Of a DNA stretch of 64,000 nucleotides, positions 1-8,218 are shown in pieces. The stretch lies in contig CBFIBS010000006.1 in NCBI GenBank assembly GCA_965660945.1, positions 62,001-126,000 of the forward strand, in the 5' to 3' direction. The position numbers and the translations under genes were made by a program. A model generated the notes under the pieces. It was not told the origin of the DNA. It was given only the letters and a program-made list of their open reading frames with translations, and made no database searches. Source of the stretch: UBA7985 sp002711265. Its GTDB lineage: Bacteria > Pseudomonadota > Alphaproteobacteria > UBA7985. Each line of letters begins with the position of its first letter. Within the stretch, counting starts at the first letter, position 1.

Positions 1-1
1 C

Positions 2-298
2 GGGCGCGGTGGCTCAGAAAAGCCGGATCTGCCGGCGGAGTTCTCCGCGCCTGATGTGGCCAGCTTTACCCGGGGGACCGTTGGTATGGCGCGGTCGCAG
101 TCTCCGGATTCCGCCAACTCGCAGTTCTTTATCATGTTCGAAGACGGGCCCTTCCTCGATGGCCAGTACACCATCATTGGCGAAGTGCTGGTCGGAATGG
201 AGGCCGTGGATCAGATCAAGCGCGGGGCGGAAGGCTCGGGTGCGGTCACCAACCCTGACCGGATGCTGCGGGCCTTTGTGCTGGCGGACGAAATCTGA
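2..298 (+). CDS. Cyclophilin-type peptidyl-prolyl cis-trans isomerase, C-terminal part
   Basis: The gene enters from the left edge; its start lies outside the window and about 98 codons remain. The protein would catalyse cis-trans isomerisation of peptidyl-proline bonds and help proteins fold. The visible part carries the cyclophilin core: a GRGGSEKPDLPAEF stretch, then GTVGMARSQSPDSANSQFF with the conserved MA and SQFFI elements, then DGQYTIIGEVLVGMEAVD, which is the typical FG..V.GM.VVD region. The frame is open from the first bases, so the ATG at 56 is internal and is not the start. It ends at a TGA two bases before a long repeat element. Whether it is periplasmic or cytoplasmic cannot be told without the N-terminus. 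Confidence 0.9.
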   Translation, partial: GRGGSEKPDLPAEFSAPDVASFTRGTVGMARSQSPDSANSQFFIMFEDGPFLDGQYTIIGEVLVGMEAVDQIKRGAEGSGAVTNPDRMLRAFVLADEI

Positions 299-299
299 T

Positions 300-602
300 T
301 GGCGCCGACTTGTCCCCGACCGCGCTTCGCGCGGCGGGGCCAAGCGTCGCGCAACAGACTTAGCAACACTCGAAGCAAAACGTGTTGAGTGAGAACTGAT
401 GCGATACTCAAAGCGCAGAGTATTGAGTGTCAGCGGATAGGTGGCGCGCTCGGGCCTTAGCCGCTTCGCGGCCTTCGGCCCTCCCACGCGCATTTTCGCC
501 GAAAATGCGGAATAGCGACAGGCCGCGCGCTGCGCGGCCTGTCCGTTTGACTGCGCGGGGGAGATTTGTAAGCCGCGAAGCGGCGTCAAATCGAGCACGC
601 AA
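300..602 (+). repeat. Composite intergenic repeat, copy 1 (reference orientation)
   Basis: This fills most of the gap between the cyclophilin gene and fabI. In order it holds a module reading GCGCCGACTTGTCCCCGACC, a CGCGCTTCGCGCG palindrome, a short hairpin region with ACTC...GAGT arms (about 365-435), a GGTGGCGCGCTCGGGCC module with GCCGCTTCGCGGC and GGCCTTCGGCC hairpins (440-495), and a closing module GGGGGAGATTTGTAAGCCGC followed by GAAGCGGCGTCAAATCGAGC (about 557-596). The same modules, in the same order but reversed, occur at 6640-6901, and parts occur at three more sites. No convincing gene is seen inside it; open frames here are side effects of the GC-rich repeats. Confidence 0.85.
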
Positions 603-710
603 CAGAGGGAGCAGAGCTGAGAAGCGCTGCACCGACTTGCACCAGTCAGACCGCGGGAGGTAAAATGGCCACGAGTTCAAACAAGACATCTTTCACGGAA
701 GGAAACGAGC

Positions 711-1544
711 ATGAGCAAGGGCGTTCTGGCCGGCAAGCGTGGTCTGATCATGGGCGTGGCCAACGAAAAGTCCATTGCCTGGGGTATCGCCCAGTCTGCC
801 GCGCGTGAGGGCGCAGAGCTGGCCTTTTCCTACCAGGGTGAAGTGCTGGAAAAACGCGTAGCACCACTCGCCCAGCAGGTCGGGGCGGACATGCTCACTT
901 GTGACGTGACAGACGATGCCTCGATTGATGCTCTGTTCAAGGCTCTGGAAGATAAATGGGGCAGCCTCGATTTCGTTGTCCACGCCATCGGGTTTTCCAA
1001 CAAGGACGAGCTCAAGGGTGAGTACCTGGGCACCAGCCGCGAGAACTTCGCGCTGACCATGGATATCTCGGTCTATTCCTTTACGGCCGTGGCGCAGCGC
1101 GCAGCGCCATTGATGAACGAAGGCGGCTCGCTGGTGACCCTGACCTATCAGGGCGCGGTCAAGGTCGTGCCCAACTACAACGTCATGGGCGTGGCCAAGG
1201 CCGCGCTCGAGGCCTCGGTGCTCTACCTCGCTGCTGACTTCGGTCCGCGCGGGGTCCGGGTTAACGGCCTGTCGGCAGGCCCCGTTCGAACCCTGGCCGC
1301 CTCTGGCATCGGCGACTTCCGCACCATGCTGAAGTGGAACGAGCTGAACGCACCCCTGCGCCGCAACGTCACCATTCAGGACGTCGGCGACGCCTGCCTG
1401 TATCTGATTTCACCCTGGTCCAACGGGGTAACGGGCGAAATCCACTACGTCGACGGCGGGGCCAACATCAATGGTATGATCGCTATGGACAAGGCCGGTG
1501 AGCTGGGCGATCTGCTCAGCGAGACCGCCGCCAAAAAGGGCTGA
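711..1544 (+). CDS. fabI: Enoyl-[acyl-carrier-protein] reductase (NADH)
   Basis: This enzyme reduces trans-2-enoyl-ACP to acyl-ACP, the last step of each fatty-acid elongation round, in the cytoplasm. The 277-residue protein is a short-chain dehydrogenase with the divergent FabI nucleotide motif (LIMGVANEKSIAWGIAQ near residue 12). The catalytic residues fall at the same numbers as in the E. coli enzyme: Tyr146, Tyr156 and Lys163 in a Y-x6-K arrangement, within YNVMGVAKAALE. The GPVRTLAASGI loop near residue 190 is the substrate-binding lid that triclosan-type inhibitors contact in FabI. The ATG at 711 is preceded by GGAAGGAAAC at 698-707, a strong ribosome binding site. It lies 8 bases before aroC, so the two are probably co-transcribed. 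Confidence 0.97.
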   Translation: MSKGVLAGKRGLIMGVANEKSIAWGIAQSAAREGAELAFSYQGEVLEKRVAPLAQQVGADMLTCDVTDDASIDALFKALEDKWGSLDFVVHAIGFSNKDELKGEYLGTSRENFALTMDISVYSFTAVAQRAAPLMNEGGSLVTLTYQGAVKVVPNYNVMGVAKAALEASVLYLAADFGPRGVRVNGLSAGPVRTLAASGIGDFRTMLKWNELNAPLRRNVTIQDVGDACLYLISPWSNGVTGEIHYVDGGANINGMIAMDKAGELGDLLSETAAKKG

Positions 1545-1552
1545 AGCCGCCT

Positions 1553-2674
1553 ATGGCCGGGAATTCATTCGGAACGCTGTTCCGCTTCACCACCTTCGGC
1601 GAGAGCCACGGCCCCCAGATCGGCTGCGTGGTCGACGGCGTGCCTGCCGGGCTCACACTGAGCGAGGCAGATATTCAGCCCGACCTCGACCGGCGCAAGC
1701 CCGGCACGAGCAAGTACGTGACCCAGCGTCGCGAAGGCGACGAAGTCAGCATCGTTTCTGGAGTTTTTGAAGGCCGCTCCACCGGATCACCCATTGGCTT
1801 GATCATCCACAACGGCGACCAGCGCTCGAAGGACTACGGCGAAATCCGGGATCAGTTCCGACCGGGCCACGCTGATTTCACCTACTGGCAGAAGTATGGC
1901 CTGCGCGACTACCGCGGGGGCGGCCGGTCGTCGGCGCGCGAGACAGCGATGCGGGTCGCAGCCGGCGCCATCGCCCGGGTCATCCTGCGCGAGCTGCCAC
2001 CTGCGCCGATTGTCGTGCGTGGGGCGCTGGTGGCCATGGGAGGGCATGGTCTCGACCGTGAGGCCTGGGACTGGGATCAGGTTGCCGAAAACGCTTTTTT
2101 CTGCCCGGACGCCAAGGCCGCCACCGATTGGGCGGCGGCACTGGATCGGCTGCGCAAAGACGGAAACTCTGCCGGCGGGGTAATTGAAGTGGTCGCCGAT
2201 GGTGTGCCAGCCGGTCTGGGTCAGCCCGTCTACGACAAGCTCGACAGTGACCTCGCCGCTGCACTCATGACCATCAACGCCGCTAAAGGCGTCGAGATTG
2301 GCGATGGTTTCGCTGCTGCCGCGCTGAACGGGGTCGGTAATGCCGACGAGATGGAACCGGACGCAGACGGTCTGCCCCGGTTCACCAGCAACCACGCCGG
2401 CGGCATCCTCGGCGGCCTGAGCACCGGCCAGCCCGTGGTCGCCCGTCTGGCGATCAAGCCCACCTCATCGATACTGACCCCTCGGCGCTCACTGAACCGC
2501 TTCGGTGAAGCCGTGGAGGTTGTGACCAAGGGCCGCCACGATCCCTGTGTTGCTATTCGCGGCGTGCCGGTGGCAGAGGCAATGATGGCAATTGTGCTCG
2601 CCGACCATTTGCTACAGGCGCGGGCCGACGGAACCCCCCTGACCCCTCGTCCCTGGGACAAGAAGGAAAACTGA
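1553..2674 (+). CDS. aroC: Chorismate synthase
   Basis: This enzyme makes chorismate from 5-enolpyruvylshikimate-3-phosphate, the last step of the shikimate pathway, using reduced FMN. The 373-residue length fits the family. Signature regions are visible: TTFGESHGPQIGCVVDGVP at the N-terminus, RPGHADFTYWQKYGLRDYR followed by GGGRSSARETA near residue 105, and SNHAGGILGGLSTGQPV near residue 280. The ATG comes 8 bases after the fabI stop, and tas follows 4 bases after the aroC stop, so fabI-aroC-tas looks like one operon. Nothing in the conserved residues looks damaged. Confidence 0.97.
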   Translation: MAGNSFGTLFRFTTFGESHGPQIGCVVDGVPAGLTLSEADIQPDLDRRKPGTSKYVTQRREGDEVSIVSGVFEGRSTGSPIGLIIHNGDQRSKDYGEIRDQFRPGHADFTYWQKYGLRDYRGGGRSSARETAMRVAAGAIARVILRELPPAPIVVRGALVAMGGHGLDREAWDWDQVAENAFFCPDAKAATDWAAALDRLRKDGNSAGGVIEVVADGVPAGLGQPVYDKLDSDLAAALMTINAAKGVEIGDGFAAAALNGVGNADEMEPDADGLPRFTSNHAGGILGGLSTGQPVVARLAIKPTSSILTPRRSLNRFGEAVEVVTKGRHDPCVAIRGVPVAEAMMAIVLADHLLQARADGTPLTPRPWDKKEN

Positions 2675-2678
2675 AAGA

Positions 2679-3719
2679 ATGCAGATGAAGCCACTGGGCC
2701 GGACCGGCATGCAGGTTTCGGAATTTTGCCTCGGCACCATGACCTGGGGACAGCAAAATTCCGCGGAAGAAGGCTATGCTCAGATGGACTGGGCCAGCGC
2801 CAACGGCATCAATTTTTTTGACACTGCCGAGCTCTACCCCAGCCGACCAACGGCGGACACCCAGGGGCGGACAGAGGAGATCATCGGGGAGTGGTTTACC
2901 CGGACCGGCAAGCGCGCCGATATCATCCTCGCGAGCAAGGTGACCGGGCCGGAAGATGGCTTCAACTGGATCCGTGGCGGGGTATCCCGCTTTACAGAAA
3001 GCAGTATCCGTAAGGCCATCGAAGGGTCATTGCGCCGCCTGCAGACCGACTACATCGATCTCTACCAACTGCACTGGCCAGACCGTGGCTGGACCCACTT
3101 CCGCAAGCTCGGCCAGACCCGCCCGAACTCGGACGAGGGCGCCGACCGTGCCGAGACACTGGCAACACTCGACGCGCTGGTCAAAGAGGGCAAGATCCGC
3201 GCCTGGGGTGTCTCCAATGAGAGCCCCTGGGGGGTCATGGACTGGATTGCCCGCAGTGAAGCCACGGGACAGGCGCGGGTCGCATCGATCCAGAACCCCT
3301 ACAATCTGCTGAACCGCGTTTTTGACACCGGCAACGCCGAGGTCTCCATGAACGAAGACGTAGCGTTACTTGCGTACTCGCCCTTGGCAGCGGGTCACCT
3401 GAGCGGCAAGTACCTGGATGGAAACCGACCGGCCGGCTCACGGCTCGCGCTTTGGCCAGAGCGCTCGGGCTATAGCTCAGACTATGGCAACGAGGTGGCT
3501 GCGAAGTACGTCGCCCTTGCACGGGCCCACGGTCTCGACCCTTCGATCATGGCGCACGCCTTTGTCTACATGCAGCCTTTCGTGACCGCATCGATCCCGG
3601 GTGGCACGACCATTGAGCAGTTGCAGGTCGCGCTGGACGCAACCACTGTGACCCTAAGCGATGAGTTGCTCAAGGAGATCCACCGGCTTCACCGCCAGCA
3701 CACCTACCCCTGCCCTTAG
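2679..3719 (+). CDS. tas: NADP(H)-dependent aldo/keto reductase, Tas-like
   Basis: The protein of 346 residues belongs to the aldo/keto reductase superfamily and is closest in pattern to E. coli Tas, which reduces aldehydes or ketones with NADPH; the physiological substrate of Tas is not well defined. Seen in the sequence: GLGTMTWG-type start (CLGTMTWGQQNS), the catalytic Asp and Tyr in FFDTAELYPSRP, the Lys in ILASKVTG, and the His in LYQLHWPDR. The C-terminal AKR region (LAYSPLAAGHLSGKY) is also intact. The insert ETQG-like segment (ADTQGRTEEIIGEWF) is typical of Tas rather than of other AKR groups. A GAAAGGAAAAC ribosome site overlaps the aroC end. Confidence 0.88.
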   Translation: MQMKPLGRTGMQVSEFCLGTMTWGQQNSAEEGYAQMDWASANGINFFDTAELYPSRPTADTQGRTEEIIGEWFTRTGKRADIILASKVTGPEDGFNWIRGGVSRFTESSIRKAIEGSLRRLQTDYIDLYQLHWPDRGWTHFRKLGQTRPNSDEGADRAETLATLDALVKEGKIRAWGVSNESPWGVMDWIARSEATGQARVASIQNPYNLLNRVFDTGNAEVSMNEDVALLAYSPLAAGHLSGKYLDGNRPAGSRLALWPERSGYSSDYGNEVAAKYVALARAHGLDPSIMAHAFVYMQPFVTASIPGGTTIEQLQVALDATTVTLSDELLKEIHRLHRQHTYPCP

Positions 3720-3757
3720 GTCCAGGCCGCCGTTTTCTCAAATATTCTTGGAAACGG

Positions 3758-3812
3758 GTTGCGCGCTCGATTTGACGCCGCTTCGCGGCTTTCAAATCTC
3801 CCACGCGCAATC
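3758..3812 (+). repeat. Intergenic repeat, single terminal module
   Basis: This short copy contains only the end module of the composite repeat, here in the orientation GCGCTCGATTTGACGCCGCT then TCGCGGCTTTCAAATCTCCC, with a GCCGC-TTC-GCGGC hairpin at its centre. It matches the module at the end of copy 2 and, reversed, the end of copy 1. It lies between tas and the YihY-like gene, about 40 bases after the tas stop. Confidence 0.8.
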
Positions 3813-3866
3813 GCTAGGCGTGACGGAGTGGTTTTGCTACAGAAGTGCATCCCCTTGTGAAAGGCA

Positions 3867-5978
3867 GTGCCTTCCTTGACCCTCTACGACGCCTTTGATG
3901 CACCTGTCGGCACTCGCGAGACAGACCGGACCTTGCGCGCCATCCTGCGCCGAGCCTGGCGCGCGTATTTTGCTCGCCTCATGCCCGTTTGGGCTGGTGT
4001 TTTGACCGTCGCCTCCGTGGTTTTCGGGATGCCGGGTCTACTTCTGCTGGAACAGGCTCGGGCATCCACCCTAGCTGGTTCTTTCGAGATCATGTCTCTC
4101 GCCCTGTCCCAGTTTCCTGTCGGGGAGGGCTTGATCGAGATCGCAGGCTGGTCAACGCCAGTGACCGACTGGTTACGGCCGACCCTCGATCGCTTTGGAC
4201 TCGAGAGCTTCGCGGTTGGCGTGGTCTGCCTGCTGGCGATCGCTGCGATTCTGCGGGCGGCCGGAGGCCGCCAATGGTACCAGTCAGTCTATGATGATAT
4301 TCCACGGCGCAGGCTTGCGTTGACGCTTTTTCTGTCGGCCCTGCTCCCCATTGTAGTCGGTGGGCAGCTCTGGCTCGCTGGTGTGATGGCGAACGCGACT
4401 GCTGACGCACCAAGAGTGGCCTCCGCGGCTGTGTGGCTTGTCAATGGTCTGGCCCTGATGTTGGCGCTGTTCGCGGTATTCCTGACCTTCTCTCTCCGTC
4501 GCCCCGCCTATGGAGCGTTGCTGTGCGGTGCAGGCCTGTCGAGCCTGGGCCTCTGCGGTTTACTGGTGGTTTTTATCCCGCTGATCGAAAGCTGGAGTAT
4601 GAGCGGGGGGTTGGCGGCCCGTGCCGGACTTCTGTTTTTCCTCTACCTGGGCTGGTCGATGGTGCTCGCCGGGTCGCAATTCGCCGTTAGTCTCGCCCGC
4701 TACGAGGATCCGATCGACAGCTTTCTCCGGGCCGGCCGGGGCGAGCAGCTCGACTTCGGCCTCCGTCTAGTTCGCGATCTGGAGGCACAGACTCGCATTC
4801 ACCGCTGGGCGGTGGTCGATGACCTGGCGGCCTCGGTTCGCGCGCACCCGGCCATGGTGACCTTCGCGCTGGATCGCCTGCGTCGCTCAGGACTGGTCGA
4901 GTTCGATGAGGAGGGGCGGCGACCACCTCGCCGCTGGTCCATCCGTGATGATCTCGAAGCGCTGAGCCTCCACGACTTGTCGCGCGCCATGGGCACGCAC
5001 CTTGAGCCGTTCCCCGGGCTGCACGGTGGCGCCGCAGAGGACGTCATCGAAGATCTTGCCGCCCGTGAGCAGGTGGCACAGGGACAGAACCTGCTCAGCC
5101 TGTTCCAGGAGGAACCCGATGCAGCATTGGCGCCCGGTGCACCTATGCTTGCAGTCGCGGATGTTCGCTTTGGTTTGGCTGATATCGATGCTGTGGCAGG
5201 TGCGCCGCAGTTCCGCCCGACAGCGGAGTTGGTCAACCGCGCCGCTGGTGACAACGGCGGACCGCTGGATATTGAGCCTGGCTATGTCTTTGTGGATGCT
5301 GTGTTAGGCGCGGGTTCCGAGCTCGACGCCACTGCACCGGGTGCGGCGCTGGACTTGACCTCGGACATGCGTCTGCGGGATGATTATGCGATGATAACCA
5401 GCCCAGACCCGAGTGAGCCGCGTGTCACCAACCCCGGGAGTACTTCGGCGGAGCGGCAGCCAGACGAAGAAGACAGGCCGCTGATTCTTGGTCAGGCGTC
5501 GCCCCTTGCAGCTGTCCAGCGCGAGATCGACCACCTGCTCGATCTTGAAGCAACTTCCGTCGATGCGGTTCCCGGTCCAGGAGCATCGGGACCGGGAACA
5601 GGCAGTTCAGCGGATGGCACATTAGACGGCACCGTCAAGCCCGCCATGATGGCGCCCCACCGCGGTTGGCGCGCCGGTCTCGCAGCAGCGTCGCAGGATC
5701 GGCTCAAACGGGCCCGGGAAAGCGCTTCCCCGGGTGTGACACTTCCCAGAGCCGTTGCGCCGCCACCGCCGATCCCCACCTTTGTGGATCCCATAGCAAG
5801 TTGGCGTGGCTTCCGTTTGCCTAGAGGGCGATCGTTTTCGACCGACCCCTTTGCTGACGCGCCCAGAGCGGACTCACGGGCGCTATCAGAGGCTTCGGTT
5901 CCACGCCCCACGACGGTCCTGGCGCCAGTCCCCGCGACAGTCGCGCCCCTTCACCGTATCACTTTTGGTGCCAACTGA
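3867..5978 (+). CDS. YihY/BrkB-family-like inner-membrane protein with long C-terminal extension
   Basis: The 703-residue product has about six hydrophobic segments in its first 300 residues (for example VWAGVLTVASVVFGMPGLLL, AVGVVCLLAIAAILRAA, LALTLFLSALLPIVVGG, WLVNGLALMLALFAVFLTF). The last, FLYLGWSMVLAGSQFAVSLA, resembles the YLSW...G.E..A.L element of YihY/UPF0761 proteins. After it comes a winged-helix-like stretch (about 310-400) with alternating charged helices, as in other YihY proteins. Residues 400-703 are low-complexity, rich in Pro, Ala and Asp, and probably unfolded; usual family length is 290-440. The start is a GTG at 3867 with a poor site; TTG at 3876 is an alternative with better spacing to AAAGG. 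The function of the family is not firmly known. Confidence 0.6.
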   Translation: MPSLTLYDAFDAPVGTRETDRTLRAILRRAWRAYFARLMPVWAGVLTVASVVFGMPGLLLLEQARASTLAGSFEIMSLALSQFPVGEGLIEIAGWSTPVTDWLRPTLDRFGLESFAVGVVCLLAIAAILRAAGGRQWYQSVYDDIPRRRLALTLFLSALLPIVVGGQLWLAGVMANATADAPRVASAAVWLVNGLALMLALFAVFLTFSLRRPAYGALLCGAGLSSLGLCGLLVVFIPLIESWSMSGGLAARAGLLFFLYLGWSMVLAGSQFAVSLARYEDPIDSFLRAGRGEQLDFGLRLVRDLEAQTRIHRWAVVDDLAASVRAHPAMVTFALDRLRRSGLVEFDEEGRRPPRRWSIRDDLEALSLHDLSRAMGTHLEPFPGLHGGAAEDVIEDLAAREQVAQGQNLLSLFQEEPDAALAPGAPMLAVADVRFGLADIDAVAGAPQFRPTAELVNRAAGDNGGPLDIEPGYVFVDAVLGAGSELDATAPGAALDLTSDMRLRDDYAMITSPDPSEPRVTNPGSTSAERQPDEEDRPLILGQASPLAAVQREIDHLLDLEATSVDAVPGPGASGPGTGSSADGTLDGTVKPAMMAPHRGWRAGLAAASQDRLKRARESASPGVTLPRAVAPPPPIPTFVDPIASWRGFRLPRGRSFSTDPFADAPRADSRALSEASVPRPTTVLAPVPATVAPLHRITFGAN

Positions 5979-6027
5979 AGCCTTGAGGTCTGACTCACCG
6001 CCTTCGACCATAGGAGAGAGATACAAC

Positions 6028-6624
6028 ATGAGCTTCAGTGTTCAGGACCCACTCACCCTGTTCAGCCAGTGGCTTGAAGAGGCCGCAGCAACCGAGGTCA
6101 ATGATCCAAACGCCATGGCGCTTGCAACCGCCGATAGTGACGGCACGCTCAGTAACCGCATTGTACTTCTCAAGGGCCATGACCACCACGGCTTTCGCTT
6201 CTTCACAAATTATGAGGGACGCAAAGGAAAGGCGCTCGAGGCCAACCCGCGGGCTGCTGCGCTCTTCCACTGGAAAACACTCGATCGTCAGGTGCGCCTC
6301 GAAGGCCCGGTGTCACGGCTCAGCACCGAGGAATCTCAGGCCTACTATGATACCCGCGCGCGTGGGTCACGGATCGGGGCCTGGGCCAGCCTTCAGTCAC
6401 AGCCTCTGCCAGAGCGTGCGGCACTGGAGGACCGGATTGCGGCATTCGAAGCAAAGTTTGAAGGGCAGGAGCAGTTTTCAAAGCCGGACTATTGGGGTGG
6501 GTTCATTATTCAGCCTCTCGCTATGGAATTTTGGCGGGCGGGTGATTTTCGGTTGCATGAGAGGGTGCGTTTGACCCGGTCCCATCCCGGCGCAGCCTGG
6601 GGCGAGAGCCCGCTATACCCCTGA
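6028..6624 (+). CDS. pdxH: Pyridoxamine 5'-phosphate oxidase
   Basis: This FMN enzyme oxidises pyridoxine or pyridoxamine 5'-phosphate to pyridoxal 5'-phosphate. The split-barrel core is clear: DPNAMALATADSDGTLSNR (substrate and FMN region), VLLKGHDHHGFRFFTNYEG with the conserved FFTNY, KGKALEANPRAAALFHW, RQVRLEGPVSRL, then RGSRIGAWAS.QS, and RLHER near the C-terminus. The start at 6028 is chosen over in-frame upstream starts because AGGAGAGAG at 6012-6020 precedes it; this gives 198 residues, slightly short at the N-terminus. The usual C-terminal W...RL.P ending reads WGESPLYP here, so the conserved Arg is not where expected. Whether this matters is unclear, since the rest of the active site looks normal. 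Confidence 0.92.
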   Translation: MSFSVQDPLTLFSQWLEEAAATEVNDPNAMALATADSDGTLSNRIVLLKGHDHHGFRFFTNYEGRKGKALEANPRAAALFHWKTLDRQVRLEGPVSRLSTEESQAYYDTRARGSRIGAWASLQSQPLPERAALEDRIAAFEAKFEGQEQFSKPDYWGGFIIQPLAMEFWRAGDFRLHERVRLTRSHPGAAWGESPLYP

Positions 6625-6639
6625 TTCCAAGTGGATCTA

Positions 6640-6901
6640 TGGTTGCGTGCTCGATTTGACGCCGCTTCGCGGCTTACAAATCTCCCCCGCGCAGCTTAAA
6701 GGACAGGCCGCGCTTCGCCCGGCCCGACGTCCTTTCTCTTAAAGTGCGCGTGGGCGGGCCGAAGGCCGCGAAGCGGCCAAGGCCCGAGCGCGCCACCTAA
6801 CAGTTGACACTCAAAACGCTTCGATTTGAGTGTCGCTGAGTCTGTTGCGCGACGCTTGGCCCCGCCGCGCGAAGCGCGGTCGGGGACAAGTCGGCGCAAC
6901 C
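6640..6901 (-). repeat. Composite intergenic repeat, copy 2 (inverted relative to copy 1)
   Basis: Read on the minus strand, this element repeats copy 1 module by module: GCGCCGACTTGTCCCCGACC, the CGCGCTTCGCGCG palindrome, GGCCAAGCGTCGCGCAACAG, an ACTC...GAGT hairpin, GGTGGCGCGCTCGGGCCTTG with the GCCGCTTCGCGGC and GGCCTTCGGCC hairpins, and finally GAGATTTGTAAGCCGCGAAG. Similarity by eye is high over most of 260 bases, with differences mainly in the spacer between the two last modules. It fills the gap between pdxH and mscS. The remaining 150 bases before mscS (6902-7053) show no gene. Confidence 0.85.
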
Positions 6902-7053
6902 ATGCTGAGCATAACAGAGCCGCCCTGCCTTTCCTCTGGCGCTGGCAGGTGCGGATGGTTAAGTTGATGTCCGTGCAAAAAGTCAGGTGCCCTCAACCTT
7001 TATGAAGCCTGCGCCGGCTTTCTTTGATCGCTGATCGACGCGGAGATACCTTC

Positions 7054-7902
7054 ATGGATAGCTTTAATCTTTCCTTGCTCATCGACGGTATCGTCGGGCA
7101 GAGCGACAATCAGATCCTGAATATCGTCCTGCCCATCGGGCTTAAAGTGCTCGGGGGGCTTCTGCTGCTGCTCGTCGGCTGGGTGATTTCGATCCGGCTC
7201 TCTGCATGGGCCAATGCATTCTTCGAGACCAGCGACCTGATCGAGGAGACGATCGAAAAGGTTCTGGTGCAGCTGATCCGCTTTGGGGTCCTGGCGGTTG
7301 CAGTTGTTCTCGTTCTTCAGCTCTTCGGGGTTCAGACCGCAACCATCCTGGCTTTGCTCAGTGGCGTGGCGCTGGCCATCGGCCTAGCGGTGCAGGGGAC
7401 GCTCAGCAACGTCGCAGCCGGGGTAATGCTGCTCGTTCTGCGGCCCATCAAGATCGGCGAGTGGGTCGAGACTGCTGGTGAGGGCGGATCAGTCAGTCGA
7501 GTCGGTCTGTTTCGCACCGATATCGTCACCATCAACAACGTGCTGGTGTCCATTCCCAACACCGCGGTGTTTCAGGCTCCGATCCATAACTACACCCGCC
7601 TTGGCCGCCGTCGGATGACCGCCGTCGTTGGCGTTGCTTACGACAGCGATGTCGATCAGGTCTGCGAAATCCTGCGCAAGGTGCTCGCCGACAATCCAGC
7701 CTGGGACAGCGATCCGGCGCCCTATCTCTACGTTTCCAACCTCGGTGATTTCTCTGTCGATATCTCTGTCTGGGCCTGGGCCGACGGCTCGGTCTATTTC
7801 GACGCGCAGGCCAACTTTAAGCTGGAGGCCAAGAAGGCGCTCGACGCGGCCGGCATCGAAATTCCGTTCCCGCACCATGTCGAGATCAGACGGTCGGTGT
7901 AA
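7054..7902 (+). CDS. mscS: Small-conductance mechanosensitive channel, MscS family
   Basis: The 282-residue protein is an inner-membrane channel that opens under membrane tension and releases solutes after osmotic downshock. Three hydrophobic segments lie in the first 130 residues. The third contains the pore pattern of alternating Gly and Ala, GVALAIGLAVQGTLSNVAAG, followed by the hinge MLLVLRPIKIGEWVE. After it comes the beta domain (GLFRTDIVTINNVLVSIPN) and the vestibule domain ending in PFPHHVEI, which matches the common IPFPQ..V end. The start is the ATG at 7054, behind CGGAGAT; the TTG at 7024 is less likely. No neighbour gene suggests an operon. Confidence 0.93.
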   Translation: MDSFNLSLLIDGIVGQSDNQILNIVLPIGLKVLGGLLLLLVGWVISIRLSAWANAFFETSDLIEETIEKVLVQLIRFGVLAVAVVLVLQLFGVQTATILALLSGVALAIGLAVQGTLSNVAAGVMLLVLRPIKIGEWVETAGEGGSVSRVGLFRTDIVTINNVLVSIPNTAVFQAPIHNYTRLGRRRMTAVVGVAYDSDVDQVCEILRKVLADNPAWDSDPAPYLYVSNLGDFSVDISVWAWADGSVYFDAQANFKLEAKKALDAAGIEIPFPHHVEIRRSV

Positions 7903-8001
7903 GCCAGCTTACTCTGCCGCTGAGGTTTTGTTGTTGATCCTTGCTGTGGCCCGTAGCGCCGCCGACGACCGGATGCTATCAGCCTCAGACCTCACCCCTG
8001 G

Positions 8002-8077
8002 GGGCCCGTAGTTCAGCGGTTAGAACTCTCGGCTCATAACCGAGCTGTCGCAGGTTCGAATCCTGCCGGGCCTACCA
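8002..8077 (+). tRNA. tRNA with CAT anticodon (elongator Met or Ile2)
   Basis: The 76-base sequence folds into a full cloverleaf: acceptor stem GGGCCCG/CGGGCCT (first pair G-U), D stem GTTC/GAAC, anticodon stem CTCGG/CCGAG with loop CTCATAA, T stem GCAGG/CCTGC with loop TTCGAAT, and an encoded ACCA end. The anticodon is CAT. Such tRNAs are either elongator Met or the Ile tRNA whose C34 is changed to lysidine by TilS; the sequence alone does not decide. Lack of a mispaired first acceptor pair of the C-A type argues against initiator tRNA. Confidence 0.93.
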
Positions 8078-8157
8078 CCACTCTTTCTTCGACGGGCGCA
8101 CCCATCACAAAGGTCGCCCGACCGTTCTGAAGACCGCGGACTCCGTGGTGATCCGGC

Positions 8158-8193
8158 AAAAAAAGAGGTGGCACCGGTCCGACCCGTGCCACC
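8158..8193 (-). terminator. Rho-independent terminator of the NTF2-like gene
   Basis: On the minus strand, GGTGGCAC pairs with GTGCCACC around an 11-base loop and is followed by TCTTTTTTTG. It lies 25 bases downstream of the stop codon of the minus-strand gene at 8219-8548, the right place and direction for it. Confidence 0.85.
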
Positions 8194-8218
8194 ATCGATC
8201 TCGACCTTGAATGCGTCC

